Shown here: positions 37,401-48,600 of the stretch, one piece after another | Position numbering within the stretch: position 1 is the first letter of the stretch | Layout: every line of letters begins with the position of its first letter | From: Pelomyxa schiedti | Lineage: Eukaryota > Evosea > Pelobiontida > Pelomyxidae | Reading direction: 5' to 3' | DNA length: 64,000 nucleotides | Assembly (NCBI GenBank): GCA_020536535.1 | Contig: JAHLWZ010000806.1 | Span: forward strand, 62,001 to 126,000 | Translations under genes and position numbers: made by a program | The notes under the pieces: generated by a model | What the model was told of the DNA's origin: nothing | Databases searched by the model: none | Seen by the model: the letters and a program-made list of their open reading frames with translations, nothing else

Positions 37401-39494
37401 AAAGCCCTGTTGGTTTTTCTCAAAGCAGGGCAAGGACCTATTTTTCAGCACATTGAAAAATACCAACTATTCAAATCCGTGGAGTCTCAGATTACTTCCT
37501 TATTTAGCATAAATTCGGATAAAACAATCCGCTTGCTTGTAAAACATGCCGACAAACTGAATGTGTGCTGCATTCATGTTCTTCAAGTTTAACGTGTATG
37601 AAAGGTTCGCCAAATTGCCCCTCAGTTGAGCAAGGAAGAATTCCACCCTTACCTCCTGAAGTACCTGCATCAACTCCATGTGCGGTATGGTACAACCTAT
37701 GATCCTGGTCCTGAAATTGCCAAATTGCAAGTGGAATTGTATGCTCAATACATTTCCAAGAATTACCCCCCGCAGGAAGCCCTGCCACCCACGCCTACTT
37801 CTGACCTGACGGGCTCTGCAGTTTCTAACCAACCTGAGGCACTTAAACAAGCTACTCCCACTGGAAACGACTTGACAGTAACCTCGTCCTCCTCACCCAA
37901 GAAGATTTCCAAAAAAACTTTGGCGCTAAGGGCTTTTTCCGATATCCTTGGTGGCTCCTCCGCCGAGACTATTGCTGCTGCAACATCAGTTCTTTCAGCC
38001 CCTTCAGTTAACACGTTCCAAAGCCCTTCTGTTGTTTCTGTTGAAGACATTCTTTCTGCCTCTGGAGGTGATGACTCTGTATCTGCCGCCTTAAAACCCA
38101 TTGATGACACCGAAGTCCCGCCGGGACAGAGAGACCTCAAACAAACAACAGGTGGTATTTCCGAGACCGAATCCGAAAATGCACAAGAACCGCCCAACGA
38201 AAACCAGCACGAAAATCCCTCAGCTTCAACACCTCGGGATCAATCTAAAGATTCCCTTCATACCCCACCAGATATGCTAGAGAAGTCTCCCAGTTCCTCG
38301 CAGCCTTCCGTTATCAACGAGACGGACTCGAATAATACTGCTTCAAGTGTTACTTCAAGCCCAGCAACCGCAACTGCACCAAAAAAGGAATATGGGAGAC
38401 ATTCACTGATAAGATTTCTGCGTGTAAATAACTTCTATCCCACAGATGCCTGTAATATTCTCCAAAAACTCTTGCACAAAACCAACCTCACTGATAGGTG
38501 CTGAAGTCTGCGGTGTTTATAAATTGCATAAAGAGCAGGCATTCATATATGCCAAGTCTGGTGCCCTGAATAAGGCCTTACACATCTATATGACTGCTCT
38601 GGCTGACATAAAACATGTATTCTTTTTGTGTGTGATTTACTATATATGTGACCTTCATTATTGTTAGGCAATGCGGTTTGTCAAGAAGCATAACGATGGT
38701 AAACTTTGGGATGACCTTGTCAAGCACGCCATCATGGCACCTCCACAGTACAACTACATCCATGTTCTACTTATGAACATGGGTGTGGCGTTTGTTAACC
38801 CCATTAGTCTAATTAGGAAGTATGCATTATCCCTTTCATTTTTTTCCCCTCAAAAACCCAAGCATTCCCAAAGGCATGAAAATTGATGGAATCCATCCCG
38901 CAATCATCAAACTTTTTAGTGACCATAGTACTGAGGTATGTTGTTTCTCTCTGTTATCTGCCTGTTGATCACATCCTGTAGGAATTTTTGAGACGCAGTG
39001 GCAACATGGTACTGAGAGATGACAGTGTAATCCTTTTCCGGCGACTCTTCACCCTCCTACGCAGAGGGCGTTGGATGAATATGACTGTCAAGTGCCTTGG
39101 TTGTGCCACTCAAATAATACAATCCAGAGGCAATGAAAACTTTGTATTCTTCTACTGTGGTCACGCCACTCACCTGAGATGTCTGGTACACCAATTCACA
39201 TCCTTCTGCCCTTCATTTAACATTTAACACCAGGCACAAGCAGCTAGCGCCGTTGCCAGAGGAGAAATACTACAGTTACGCGAATCAGAGCAGCAACAAC
39301 AAAGCAACGACACTCAGGCTGACCAACAGGAGGATGACTTCTCAACGGCACCTCAACAAAGCACAACGCGGCGTGAAGTGCGCAAGTGCTGGGTTCCACT
39401 TGTAGCCGGAACTAGGCGCCGGTTCAACTGCCCGCTTTGCACCAGTGTCACTCAACAAAAGAGAATGGAGGACCAGCTTGCCAGGAATGACTAA
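34446..39494 (+). CDS. VPS41: VPS41, HOPS tethering subunit
   Basis: Subunit of the HOPS complex that tethers late endosomes and lysosomes and binds Rab7. ATG at 34446. A low-complexity extension of about 200 residues comes first, then the acidic block EEPQLKYKRM found at the start of human VPS41. The WD40 propeller follows: VIGCTDGTIAHIHPLSGG, RHIVYATTKKLIVFN, FYIVTPNEILIASK and DDHIDYLLRAH. The clathrin-heavy-chain-like repeat region comes next (ELEHAADSKILLQALAEM, NEHDKALLVFLKAG), interrupted by an S/T-rich insert of about 230 residues (37780-38390). It ends with WDDLVKHAIMAPPQYNYI and a RING: CLGCATQI, FYCGHATHLRCL, CPLCTS. Stop TAA 39492-39494. A 26-nt intron at 34905-34930 is the best join in the extension. 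About 17 introns; spliced length about 1,350 residues, longer than usual. Confidence 0.93.
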
Positions 39495-40210
39495 CTTCTC
39501 ATAGGCTCTTTGGGTACAGTAAAAAATTTTGAGTATTATTTTCCGCATTATTTTCCGTCGACAAACCTCCATTTCTGTTTTGGTTTTTTCTGGGGAGAAA
39601 CTTGTGTTCTTGGTAGCTAGTGAGATAGACTTTAGATCGCGGGATTAGAATGGCAAGAGATTCACCAAAGCTAAGCTTGACACCTTTGGCACCATTCCCC
39701 TGCGTAGCATTTATAAGATCTCCGTTTCCACGAGATCACAATGGTCGTTAAATTGGTTGAGTAATTGGGTGTTGAATAAAGTATTGCTGCGTTTCAGTTA
39801 TTTGGTCTTGTTTTGATTTGGGAGTCTGGATAAACAAGTGTGTAGTAGGGCCACCTGTACCAATACCACGGCTTCAGCAGAGGCTGACTGGGAACGTCAT
39901 AACCTTTCTGTTGTCAGTTTTTCCTCCCAAATCAAATTTACCTTCTTATCACTGCAAGTAACTTTTACAACTATCAGATATTCCATGCTGCGTGCTCTGT
40001 GCTGCTTCAACTGGGTCAGTGACAATGGAAGACTTCAGACACTGATATCTCAGGACTCGAGATACAATGATTTGTCACTATCAGTCAGCTTTTCAATAAT
40101 CAAGTGTATGTCTCCCTTCACTTCTCTCTTATGTATTTCCCTCCTGCATGATGATATGCTTTTACTTGTGTCTCTCAGCACATTAGGGTGCGCCTTGGCA
40201 TTCTTGAACG

Positions 40211-40322
40211 ATATCAAAGTGTTATACGAAAAGAATTGCCGATTTATCTACTCCCTAGAGGAACAGAAAATCCTCTAGGGAGTCGATAAATCTGCAATTC
40301 TTTACGTATAACACTTTGATAT
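40211..40322. repeat. Near-perfect hairpin, 52-bp arms
   Basis: Left arm 40211-40262 and right arm 40271-40322 are reverse complements with 3 mismatches in 52 positions; the loop is 8 nt (ACAGAAAA). Arms begin ATATCAAAGTGTTATACG and close on CTCCCTAGAGGA. No target-site duplication or transposase is seen. Size and shape fit a small-RNA precursor, a snapback MITE or a recent inverted duplication. Confidence 0.9.
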
Positions 40323-41012
40323 CCTTTTAGGCGGAGGGTAAAGTATTAGTGAGTTTCCCGTAAAAAGCGTACAAAATGGACGTTCTAATCGGTTTCTAAT
40401 TGTTTCTGATGATTTCTAATCAATGCCCACCCCCCCAGACTCGCCTTGTTCTTGCCGAAACAACCGGCAGTGTTGTCCTCACCTCTATGGTTCTGGACGG
40501 TAGGTCGGGAACGTTCACCTTGGTTGGGAGCCTGATCTGTTAGCTGAACCACGGGTATTTTTTTTTCCTCTTTGAGGAGTGAGCACCGAACTGCGCAACC
40601 TGACGTGGCCTGTTATGACCGCAGATACATGTAGAGTCGTTAGCCCTCAAAACCGGCGGCACCGGATTTGCGACAGTCGAAGAGGGAAAAAAAAACCCTG
40701 CTTTCCGCCCCCCACCCATCAGCTGTACTCAGGAAGACCCTGCAGATTTGCAGGATGTCTTGAGGATTGTGGCCCGAGCCAAACTACACTGAGAGTTACC
40801 CAGCCTCCCAGATTCCAAGCGCCGCCTGATGACCCCCTTCGGCGAAAAAACCCCGAGACCGCGGAACGAACGCCAAACTGTGAGTCGTGACGTGGAGGGA
40901 TGTGTCCACCAACGTACGTAGTGTCGTTTGCGGCCAACGCTGCCAATGCCGGAATTGCGACAGCCCTCGTTCCGGCAAAGGAGGAAAAATAAAGGCATTC
41001 CTTTCGCCAATC

Positions 41013-41061
41013 CTGTGAATCTAATAGGACTGAGGTGGCCTCAACACTATTAGATTCACAG
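41013..41061. repeat. Nested palindrome, 15-bp perfect arms
   Basis: CTGTGAATCTAATAG (41013-41027) is followed 19 nt later by its exact reverse complement (41047-41061). The loop itself folds through TGAGG..CCTCA. It could form a cruciform or transcript hairpin upstream of the kinase-like gene; it looks like a small foldback remnant. Confidence 0.75.
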
Positions 41062-41251
41062 AACGTACAGCGTGTACGTTGTTTTTGGCCGAACATCATC
41101 AAATCATCCGTGACACTCCTGTGCCTCCTCCTTCCTGCGCTGCCGTGCCAGACATCCATCCAGATAGAGCTGCTGATCACCCTGCAGCTGATCCACACCG
41201 TGATGCTGCTGCTGCTCCACCACAGTCCCACATACAACCAGGACAGAGGCA

Positions 41252-42691
41252 ATGCAACCTCAAAAGGAGCCTATTGTGGCAGAGCTTGAAGCTCTTGGCT
41301 TCGTGGTGGAGCGCTGGGAAGAGATAAAATTCAGTGAGGAAGCCCCTGAGATGGGGGAGGGTGTGTACGGCAAGGTCCTGAGAGGTTTGTTGTCTTTATG
41401 ATGAGGGGAACCCAGTTATCTGAGGTATCAAGAATTCAACGAACCCAAACAACTTTTAATGGATGATTTATGTTTTTAGGCGTTGTGCAGGAAGTTGTAA
41501 TGTTGCAGCTTCTTGGTATGATGATGAAGAAACAAATTTTTCTTTCCCCATCAATAAACTCAGTGCACACAGGGGTTTGTGTTCATGGAGAGCAAAAGAT
41601 GTAATTCTGGAGTGGGTGAATACTGACCTTTGGCAATTCCTGCACTGCCCCAATAAAGCAGACAAGCTGCCAAGTTCACTTCTTGGTGTTTGGAACGGCT
41701 ATGGTTGGCCATGGTGATACAAGTTGAAGATTAGCTTGGGTCTGGTGCGTACTTTACTTAGTTGTTCTCAAATAACCTGACACCACCACCAACCAGGCCC
41801 GGGGTGTGAGGGTCCTATATGCGCACGGTATTGTTCATAGGTACTTAAAACCAAGCAATTGTTTGGTTGACAGAAGGTTTACTGGAAAGGTTACTGACAA
41901 TTAATAAACTATACTATCTTATATCTCCTCATAAAAAGATATGCGACCTTGGCACAGCTAGGTGCGCTCCATTTGCACTCACGGCACGAGATCTGCCTGG
42001 AACTTGTATGTTAAACAACTTGGCAAGTTCATTAGGCCCTCTAACGCATCCCACAGATCTATATTTGGGCCCGGAGGTAATGAAGCTCGGCGCTGAGGCA
42101 ACTACATTCAAGCTAGATATGCAAGTGCCACCTTCTTCAGTGTTTTGCACTCACTCCCCTGACAGTTATTCTCTCGGCTTGATACTATTTGAGTTAGTCA
42201 CAGAAAAGCAGCCCTTTGTGGAATATTTTCGTGGGGTCCAGGATGAGCGTGATCCGAAGTATAAGGCCGCGGTCGGTGCTTTGTACAAAGGCGTGATGAA
42301 GGGTGATCGACCCAAGGTACCAGAACGTTTTCCAATAGGACCGGACATTGGAGAACGTATTCCAGAGGCACTGGTATGTGACTGTGCGGTGCTTTTATTT
42401 ATATTATCTCTCTGTTACATTTTGGTTCTAACAATATCACAGAAAAGCCTAATAGAGAGTTGCTTGGAAGCCAATCCAGAGGGCTGTAAGGATCCCTGAG
42501 AAATAACTACTTAATTAATTAACGAATCGCAGAGACCTACGATTACGAGGGTCGTGCACGTTCTTGAAACTCTGTATGAGGAGTTCAAAGAAAATCTTGG
42601 GGATGCGGATGACGGCTACGATACTGATACCCATTCTGATGAGGAAGACATTCAGTACAAGGCTTGTGATGTATTGAGTGTCATGTTGTAA
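41252..42691 (+). CDS. Kinase-like protein lacking catalytic residues
   Basis: Kinase fold closest to the tyrosine-kinase-like group. ATG at 41252; the glycine loop appears as GEGVYGKVLRG. The next exon goes straight to a helix-C-like VVQEVVMLQLLG, with no VAVK lysine visible. ILEWVNTDLWQFL is the hinge. The catalytic loop reads HRYLKPSNCLVD, with tyrosine (41842-41844) in place of the essential aspartate. After a GTTACT..AAAAAG intron the metal loop is CDLGTARCAP rather than DFG. YSLGLILFELVTEKQPF, CLEANPEG and RPTITRVVHVLETLYEEF finish the C-lobe, and an acidic tail ends at TAA 42689-42691. It is either a pseudokinase or a decaying gene; frame uncertainty around 41570-41600 and broken upstream exons favour decay, the intact C-lobe favours function. 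Confidence 0.6.
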
Positions 42692-43950
42692 AGGAATAGT
42701 AACCAACCAAAGCTAGCCCAACCAACCAAACGAAAAAAAAAACAATTTTGTCATTTGTGGATCATTCTCACTCTTTTTTTTGTTTTCCGGGGGTGTCAAG
42801 AAACAAGGACTCAACTTGTGTTAAGTATTACAGTCAACATAAATCTACTCGTTACCTGGCTGTATGGTGAGTTGGAATGAAGGTGGGAGAATTCTGTGTT
42901 TTTTAAATTACCCTGCGATCATTTTTGGAGGAGCTGAAACATCTTGTCAAAGCCACAAATGATGCTGGAGACCCGGAAACAGAATAACAGAATTCTAAAT
43001 TATTTCAAGGGGCCTTTGCAAAAAGTTGTTGGTTTTCTTTCTTGCAGCAAGAAAATTGGAATGCATACAAAAAGGAGTTGAAACCACGAACCTGGTATTC
43101 CCTGACGAAAAGGTGGCTCGTGCAAGTCCATAGCTCCAATTAATAGAGTCCAAGAACCACAAGTAAAAGTAGGTAGACGAGGGGGACAACATGGTCTCCA
43201 TGTCCTCCTGATAGTGCTTCTTGTGGTGGAGGAGTATATTACTTGTTGTGGTGATGAGGGAACCTGATTTCAGACAGAACAGTGAATACCGCGAGAGGGA
43301 TGAATAATTTTCCAAACCTTAAAGGTAACCCCCAACCAACCAAGTGCAAAATTGTGGGTTGCATGTCAATCAATGAAGGAACTCAAACCAGTTGGGCCTG
43401 ATACTCAGCAGTCCCAATTTTGATCATCAACTACGGGGAGAAATCACCTTCACCCCATCCAGGGCACGTCCCATAATCCATCCCTGTCACCACCACAACT
43501 GCACCTACAATGTTCTGGGTCTGTACAAAAAAAAATATTTTGATCACTCCTTCGAGGAAGCAGAAATGAGTGGGAAAGGTTTGTTGTGTGGTATTCAGTT
43601 TGTGGTGTGAGGTTGTGTGAGAGGGGTCAGGGTTGATACATATGTTTTCTGGACGACTCGGGGCATTGTTTGTTGTTGTTGCTGTTTTGTGGGGCTGCTG
43701 GGGAGGAGGGAATTGTGGGAGTGCGCTGTGTTTGTTTCTTCTGCTGCGTCGCGGACAGATTGGCGAGATCAATGTCCCAGTACAGTACACCTAGATCGAA
43801 TGGCGACGAGGTCGTGCTGTTGTTATCTCGCAAAACCATACACGAAAGTAAATATTTAATACAAATCATTTATTTACTCAGCCCTAATTGCGGAGTAATG
43901 TAGGATGTCCACAGCCACAAACTATTGTGGGAGGACAAAACCAATGACTT
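42692..43950. other. Unassigned intergenic stretch
   Basis: 1.26 kb between convergent genes. AACCAACCAA clusters occur at about 42707-42730 and 43330. Short frames such as FLEELKHLVKATNDAGDPETE (about 42925) and YNVLGLYKKKYFDHSFEEAE (about 43510) look somewhat coding but are not linked into a gene. No RNA gene or transposase was recognised. Confidence 0.35.
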
Positions 43951-45219
43951 TTAGTCCAACACTGTACACTGGGTGATGGAAAATGTGGTTGAAGTGGGTC
44001 TCAAGAAGGTCATGTCTAGAGTCAGCACAATACGACCTGACATTGCAGTGAGGAGCAGGATCTTCCTCTCAGTCACTTGAACACCGCACAGAAGCCCACT
44101 CGGACAACCAACAACTTGATCAAAGCATTCGTCAATGTCCTCCCTGTGGGTACTATCCAGTGGTGCTGTCAGATTGTTGCAGTCCCACAGCTTGTATGAC
44201 CCTTCACTATCAGAACCTGTGCAGAACACACTTTCACTGACCTGTGACAGCTGTGAACAGATCCCAAGCAGTGTTACACACCCAGTAATGGAATCAACAG
44301 CAAATGCCACACAATCGCATTGATAATTCCCAGCCGGCCTCAGAATGAATACAATAGCCCCGCTGTTCCCCTTCCTCAATATCAGTGCCACGTCACATGT
44401 GAAGGCGCTGCCGCAGCTGTGGTGATAAGGGAGCCAATTTGAGATAGTTGAGCTCACCAATGAAGCACATTTGGACCGGTAAGTCTTCTCAACATCAAGC
44501 AAAGTGAACTCGACGCTGCTGTTGTCTCCTCGCATAATAACCAGAACCTGATCAGGAACCAACTGATTGAAAAACAGCCCACAGCAAACCGCGCCAATCT
44601 TGAGAGTCCCTTCCACAGTAACAGCCACAGGGGGCTCGAGTTTCCCATCGGACTTTGTCCCATGCCGGATGTCCCTGATTGTCAGATTGTAATGGCACCC
44701 TGTGCCAAAAGTCTGGCACGCGACGAGCCACTTTGCGTTGACGGCCGTGTTCCTGGACATTTTCCAACGGGCAACGGCAGAACCCTCGGCGGCTGTCGTC
44801 CCATAATCCCTCCTCACGAGCGTGAAAGACCCGCCAGTCATGGTGTACTTGCTTTCCAGCCACAGGCGCGGCGCCAGCCACGTCCTCACGCCGTTCTCGT
44901 CGGCCTCGGGGCCGCCGACCACGCCCAGCGTCGCGCGGGACACGCGCACCAGCACCCTCCACGAGTCCCACGGCCGGTTGTCGGGCTCCACGACCAGCGC
45001 GAGCGTGGCCGCGGGCGACAGCACCCACCGGCGCCACAGGCGGCGCATCAGGGCGGGCGCGGAGCCCGCGGCTCTGGCCGGGCTGCGGGCGCCGCAGCGC
45101 GGGTGCGACGAGGCCAGCAGGGCGGCGAACTGGCGCGCGGCCGCGAGTGTGGGCGCTGGCGCGGGCGTGGCCGTGGCGGACGTGGGCGACGGAGGGTGCG
45201 TGGTGCCGCCAGCGTGCAT
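43951..45219 (-). CDS. Intronless orphan gene, GC-rich 5' half
   Basis: A single open frame of 422 codons from ATG 45219 to the stop at 43951, unusual among these intron-rich genes. The N-terminus is A/P/T-rich. Then comes ARQFAALLASSHPRCGARSP and LMRRLWRRWVLSPAATLALV, a helical-looking start, followed by a beta-rich body with cysteines (VACQTFGTGCHYNLTIRD, VEGTLKIGAVCCGLFFNQ, CDCVAFAVDSITGCVTLLG). Codons of the 5' 450 bp (44800-45219) are almost all G/C-ending, whereas the 3' half looks like the rest of the window. No known domain is recognised; the body may be a beta-propeller. It may belong to a species-specific paralogous family, since MITE-like elements sit just upstream. Real protein likely, function unknown. 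Confidence 0.6.
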   Translation of the reverse strand: MHAGGTTHPPSPTSATATPAPAPTLAAARQFAALLASSHPRCGARSPARAAGSAPALMRRLWRRWVLSPAATLALVVEPDNRPWDSWRVLVRVSRATLGVVGGPEADENGVRTWLAPRLWLESKYTMTGGSFTLVRRDYGTTAAEGSAVARWKMSRNTAVNAKWLVACQTFGTGCHYNLTIRDIRHGTKSDGKLEPPVAVTVEGTLKIGAVCCGLFFNQLVPDQVLVIMRGDNSSVEFTLLDVEKTYRSKCASLVSSTISNWLPYHHSCGSAFTCDVALILRKGNSGAIVFILRPAGNYQCDCVAFAVDSITGCVTLLGICSQLSQVSESVFCTGSDSEGSYKLWDCNNLTAPLDSTHREDIDECFDQVVGCPSGLLCGVQVTERKILLLTAMSGRIVLTLDMTFLRPTSTTFSITQCTVLD

Positions 45220-45346
45220 CGCACCGGTGTACTTGAATGTGTGGCACTCGTTCCTTGTGCCGGTCAGGTGGTTTTAAGGGCGTTAGACGTTTCGTTTGCT
45301 CCCTTTTAAAAAAGGATATCCCAGAAAAATCTCCAATACTGGGACC

Positions 45347-45443
45347 AAATGGCTGAATAGAATAATCAACGGACCGGAACGCTGTCATTTTCGTTATCGT
45401 AGACAGGATCGGCGGTCTGGAATTTTATTTTATTCAGCCAAAT
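45347..45443 (+). mobile_element. 97-bp MITE-like element, copy A
   Basis: Bounded by short inverted ends AAATGGCTGAATA and TATTCAGCCAAAT. It is repeated in opposite orientation at 45533-45629, copy B having the same 97-bp length. The body shared by both copies includes AATAATCAAC, ACCGGAACGCT and GGATCGGCGG. No coding capacity, so it would be non-autonomous. Target-site duplication was not clear. Confidence 0.7.
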
Positions 45444-45532
45444 ATCAAACAAACACCCAGAGAAATTTGTGATCTCACTCCAAATGCTGGGAGAGTGAGA
45501 CAGGTAGCTGGGATCGACACACAACATTCATC

Positions 45533-45629
45533 ATTTGGCTGAACAAAAAAAACTCCATTCCGCCGATCCTGAGCGATGACAACGAAAATGAGAGCGTTCC
45601 GGTCTGTTGATTATTTTATTCAGCCATTT
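45533..45629 (-). mobile_element. 97-bp MITE-like element, copy B (inverted)
   Basis: Inverted partner of the element at 45347-45443, separated from it by 89 bp. The ends are ATTTGGCTGAACA and TTATTCAGCCATTT. The two together form a foldback of about 285 bp between the myosin 3' end and the orphan gene start, so they probably lie in the orphan gene's promoter. Confidence 0.7.
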
Positions 45630-45681
45630 GGGCCACTATCTCCTGCGCTAGTAAAACTTTACCATAAGCAAAAGTTGGTTT

Positions 45682-48600
45682 TTACAAGTTGGAAGTGTCT
45701 GTTTTTGGTTCTGCATTTTCCGGGTTTGGTGGTGCTTCAGTGGTTGTTGGATTTGTTGGTTCCGTTGTTGTTGGGTTTGGTTCAGTGGCCGTTGAATTTG
45801 TTTGTTCCGTTGTTGTTGGGTTTGTTGGTTCTGTTGTTGCCGGGTCTGCGGTTATCGTTGGTGTTGTTTCAGGTGTTGCTGTGGAACTGGGAGGGATTTG
45901 AGTTGTAACGCCCCTTTTGCTTAAATGGTCTAGGAGTTCATTGACCCTGGCTTCTAGTACTTCGTTGGATTTCCTCTCGCGGCGGTAGTCTTGGTTCAGG
46001 AGGTCATTTTTGAGTTCAAGTTCCCTGAGCCGGGTCTGTAGGGCCTCGTGCTTCTCCTTGTTTTGCTCCAGTTGAGTTTGAAGCTGGTTTGACAGCTCTT
46101 GTTCGCTCTTAAGCCGAGATTCTGCCTGTGTTAAAGACGACTGTGTGAGGGTTTGTGCCGTTTTGGTCTCTGTGAGTTGTCGTTCCAAGGCTCGGAGCTC
46201 AGCACCGTGGGCTGATTGTTCTTGGGCTACAGTTTCTATTTTGTGCAGTGCCTTTTCGGCCTCGGCTTGCATTGCGACTAGTGACCTTTCACCTTCTTCC
46301 CTCTTGGACTTCTCTATTGACAGGTTCAGCTTCATTTCCGCTAATTGCCGGGTGCACGATTCCAACTCCAAAGCAGTTTGGTCGAGGTTATGGATTTGCT
46401 TCTTCAGTTCGTCGCGTTCTGCTTCTAGGAATGACTTGTCTCTGACCAAAGAAGTTCGCTCTGTTTCACCTTGCTCCAACGAGGCCTGAATTTCTGTTAA
46501 GGAGGTTTGCATTACGCCTCTTTCTCCTTCAACTCTAGCCCTGGCTCTCTTCTCCTGCTGAAGTTGCTCAGTAAGTTCCCTTACTGATTGCTCCGCCGCT
46601 TGGCGTGCCTTGGACTCGGCGTCTACTTTTCCATACAACTGGGTCACTTCTTCAGCCAGTTTTCCTTCTCTGGCTGAGGTTCCATTGTTGTTGGAAACTG
46701 CAACCGAACTTTGGCTCAACTCGTTTACAACTCGTCTAAACCTATAACTTCTTTCTGCCAATGGCGGTGATACTGCCGCTGGTGGTACGGTCTGTTGCTC
46801 TTCTTCTTTCCGCTTCATTTTATTCAACTCCTGCTTTACGCTGTGTAACTCATTTTCAGTAGTTTCGTGAAGTTTTTGAAGCTCCTGCAGCTCACGTTCT
46901 ACTTTGGAACGAGCATTATCTGCCCGTTGCCTTCCGTCAGATTCCCCTTGAACTTTCTTTCTAAGGTCCTTCAGATCGGCCTGTGTTTCCGCCAAAGACT
47001 CCTGTAAATGGGAAATACTGTCTTCAGCAGAGCTATATTTTAGACGCATCTCATTGAGAGAGGCTTCAGAGGCTCGCATGTCATTCACCAGCTTTTCTCG
47101 TGCAAGCTGAACATCCTTCAGTGTTACCTTAGAATTTTCGAGCTGCATCTTAATTGTTTTTAGTGTGCTCTCGGTTTCGGAGTGAGCCCTGCGCTCATCA
47201 TCAAGTTGTGAGAGGGCAGATGAAAGCTGGGATTGTATTCGTCTCTGTGAATAGTCAGGTACTGTTCCAGTTGAACTAAGGCTGGATGCAGAGGAAGACC
47301 TGAGACCAGTGCCATTGGCACTGGTTCCCAAAGTAGATAAACTCTTTTTAGTGTCTCGCAGTTCACTCTCCAGAGATTCACACCTGTCTTTCACGTTTGC
47401 AAGTTGTTCCTCGAGGTTTCTCTTCTCTGCTTCACAATTTTCCAGCTTGTGGGAATAATTTGTGGTTTCTTCTTTTAAGGCTGCCAGTTCTGTAGAGAGT
47501 GTTGAACAAGTTGTTTCAGTCTTTCTTTGCGCTTCCTGAGAGAGTCTGAGATCAGTTTGCAGGTAGTGTACTTCCGCGCTGCGTGATGCTACTTCTCGAT
47601 TGGCAGTAGCCACGCTCTGAACTTCATCACATTGATATTTCATAACAGAATGCTCTAGATCTGCAGCTTTTGTTTCTAGCTCTTGTGCTTTTTCACGAGA
47701 CTGCTGTAAAGCACCTTCGAGCTCAGAAATGCGCTCACGCATAAGACCATTTTCGGATTCGGCCTTCTTTCTTGCCAAAGCTTCACTGAGGGCAGAATTT
47801 TCCCCTTTTTTTGCAACATCACATTCCGCCTTGAGGCGCTCAACTTCATCTCCCCACTGGGACTTGAGATCATCATATTTTGCTCGTAAAGCTTTGTATT
47901 CACTTTCAAGGGTTTGCCTTGCTTCTGATGCAGTCTCTGATCGTTTTGTTGACATTTTTACTTCGATTTCCAGTGTTGATATGTCTCTTTTCAGTTCAGC
48001 ATTCATTAAACCTAATTTTGCAACTGCATCTCTTTGAACTTCCACTTCTTTTTTGGCTTCTTCACAGTTCCTTGTGAGCCAAGCAGTCTGTTCTTGAAGT
48101 CTTTCTTTGGCTGCTATTTCAGAAGACAGTTTAGACTTCATTTCAGCTAGATCTTTTTTTATGGTATCCTTTTCTGTAATGGTTCGAGATAACTCTGCTT
48201 GCTTTGAAGTCAGATCTGCTTTAGCGGTTTCAAGATCTGATTCAGTGGTACGCCTTCGGCGTTCTGCTGTCATGTGTGTACGTCTCTGTTCGTCAAATTC
48301 TGTCGTTCTGGTGACCAGTTCTTTCTCAGATGAGGCCAGCTTTCTTTCCAGCGTGGAATTTGCACGTTGCAACTGTTCTATTTGTTCCTTGTGCACAGAT
48401 ATAGAATTTTCACGTTGTTTGATAGTTTGTTCCGCCGTCTGAAGAAAATGTTATCACCCTTAACAAGGGATGGAAAGTGTACAGTTTTACTATCAGTGAG
48501 GTTTTTTATCGTTGTCTTATAAGAATCCATTTCTGCTTGCAGCTTCTTCAAAGCCTGAAGTGCTTGATTCTTCTCTCTTTCCGAGGCATCGAGCTTTCTT

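Larger units (their letters stand above)
39495..41251 (+). other. Unassigned stretch with exon-like fragments
   Basis: 1.76 kb with no confident gene. A 146-codon frame (39838-40278) has no recognised domain. Further fragments read like protein but lie in different frames: TRLVLAETTGSVVLTSMVLDG (about 40438), VSTELRNLTWPVMTADTC (about 40578), LALKTGGTGFATVEEGKK (about 40640), VSFAANAANAGIATALVPAK (about 40920) and an A/P/H-rich block (about 41100-41240). They could be exons of a receptor ectodomain upstream of the kinase at 41252, or remains of one. Two hairpins lie here (listed separately). Base composition is more GC-rich than flanking introns. Confidence 0.35.

Noticed and set aside
40719-41252. 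177-codon minus-strand frame
   Set aside because: No domain, and the plus strand in the same place shows better protein-like fragments; probably chance in a GC-rich patch.
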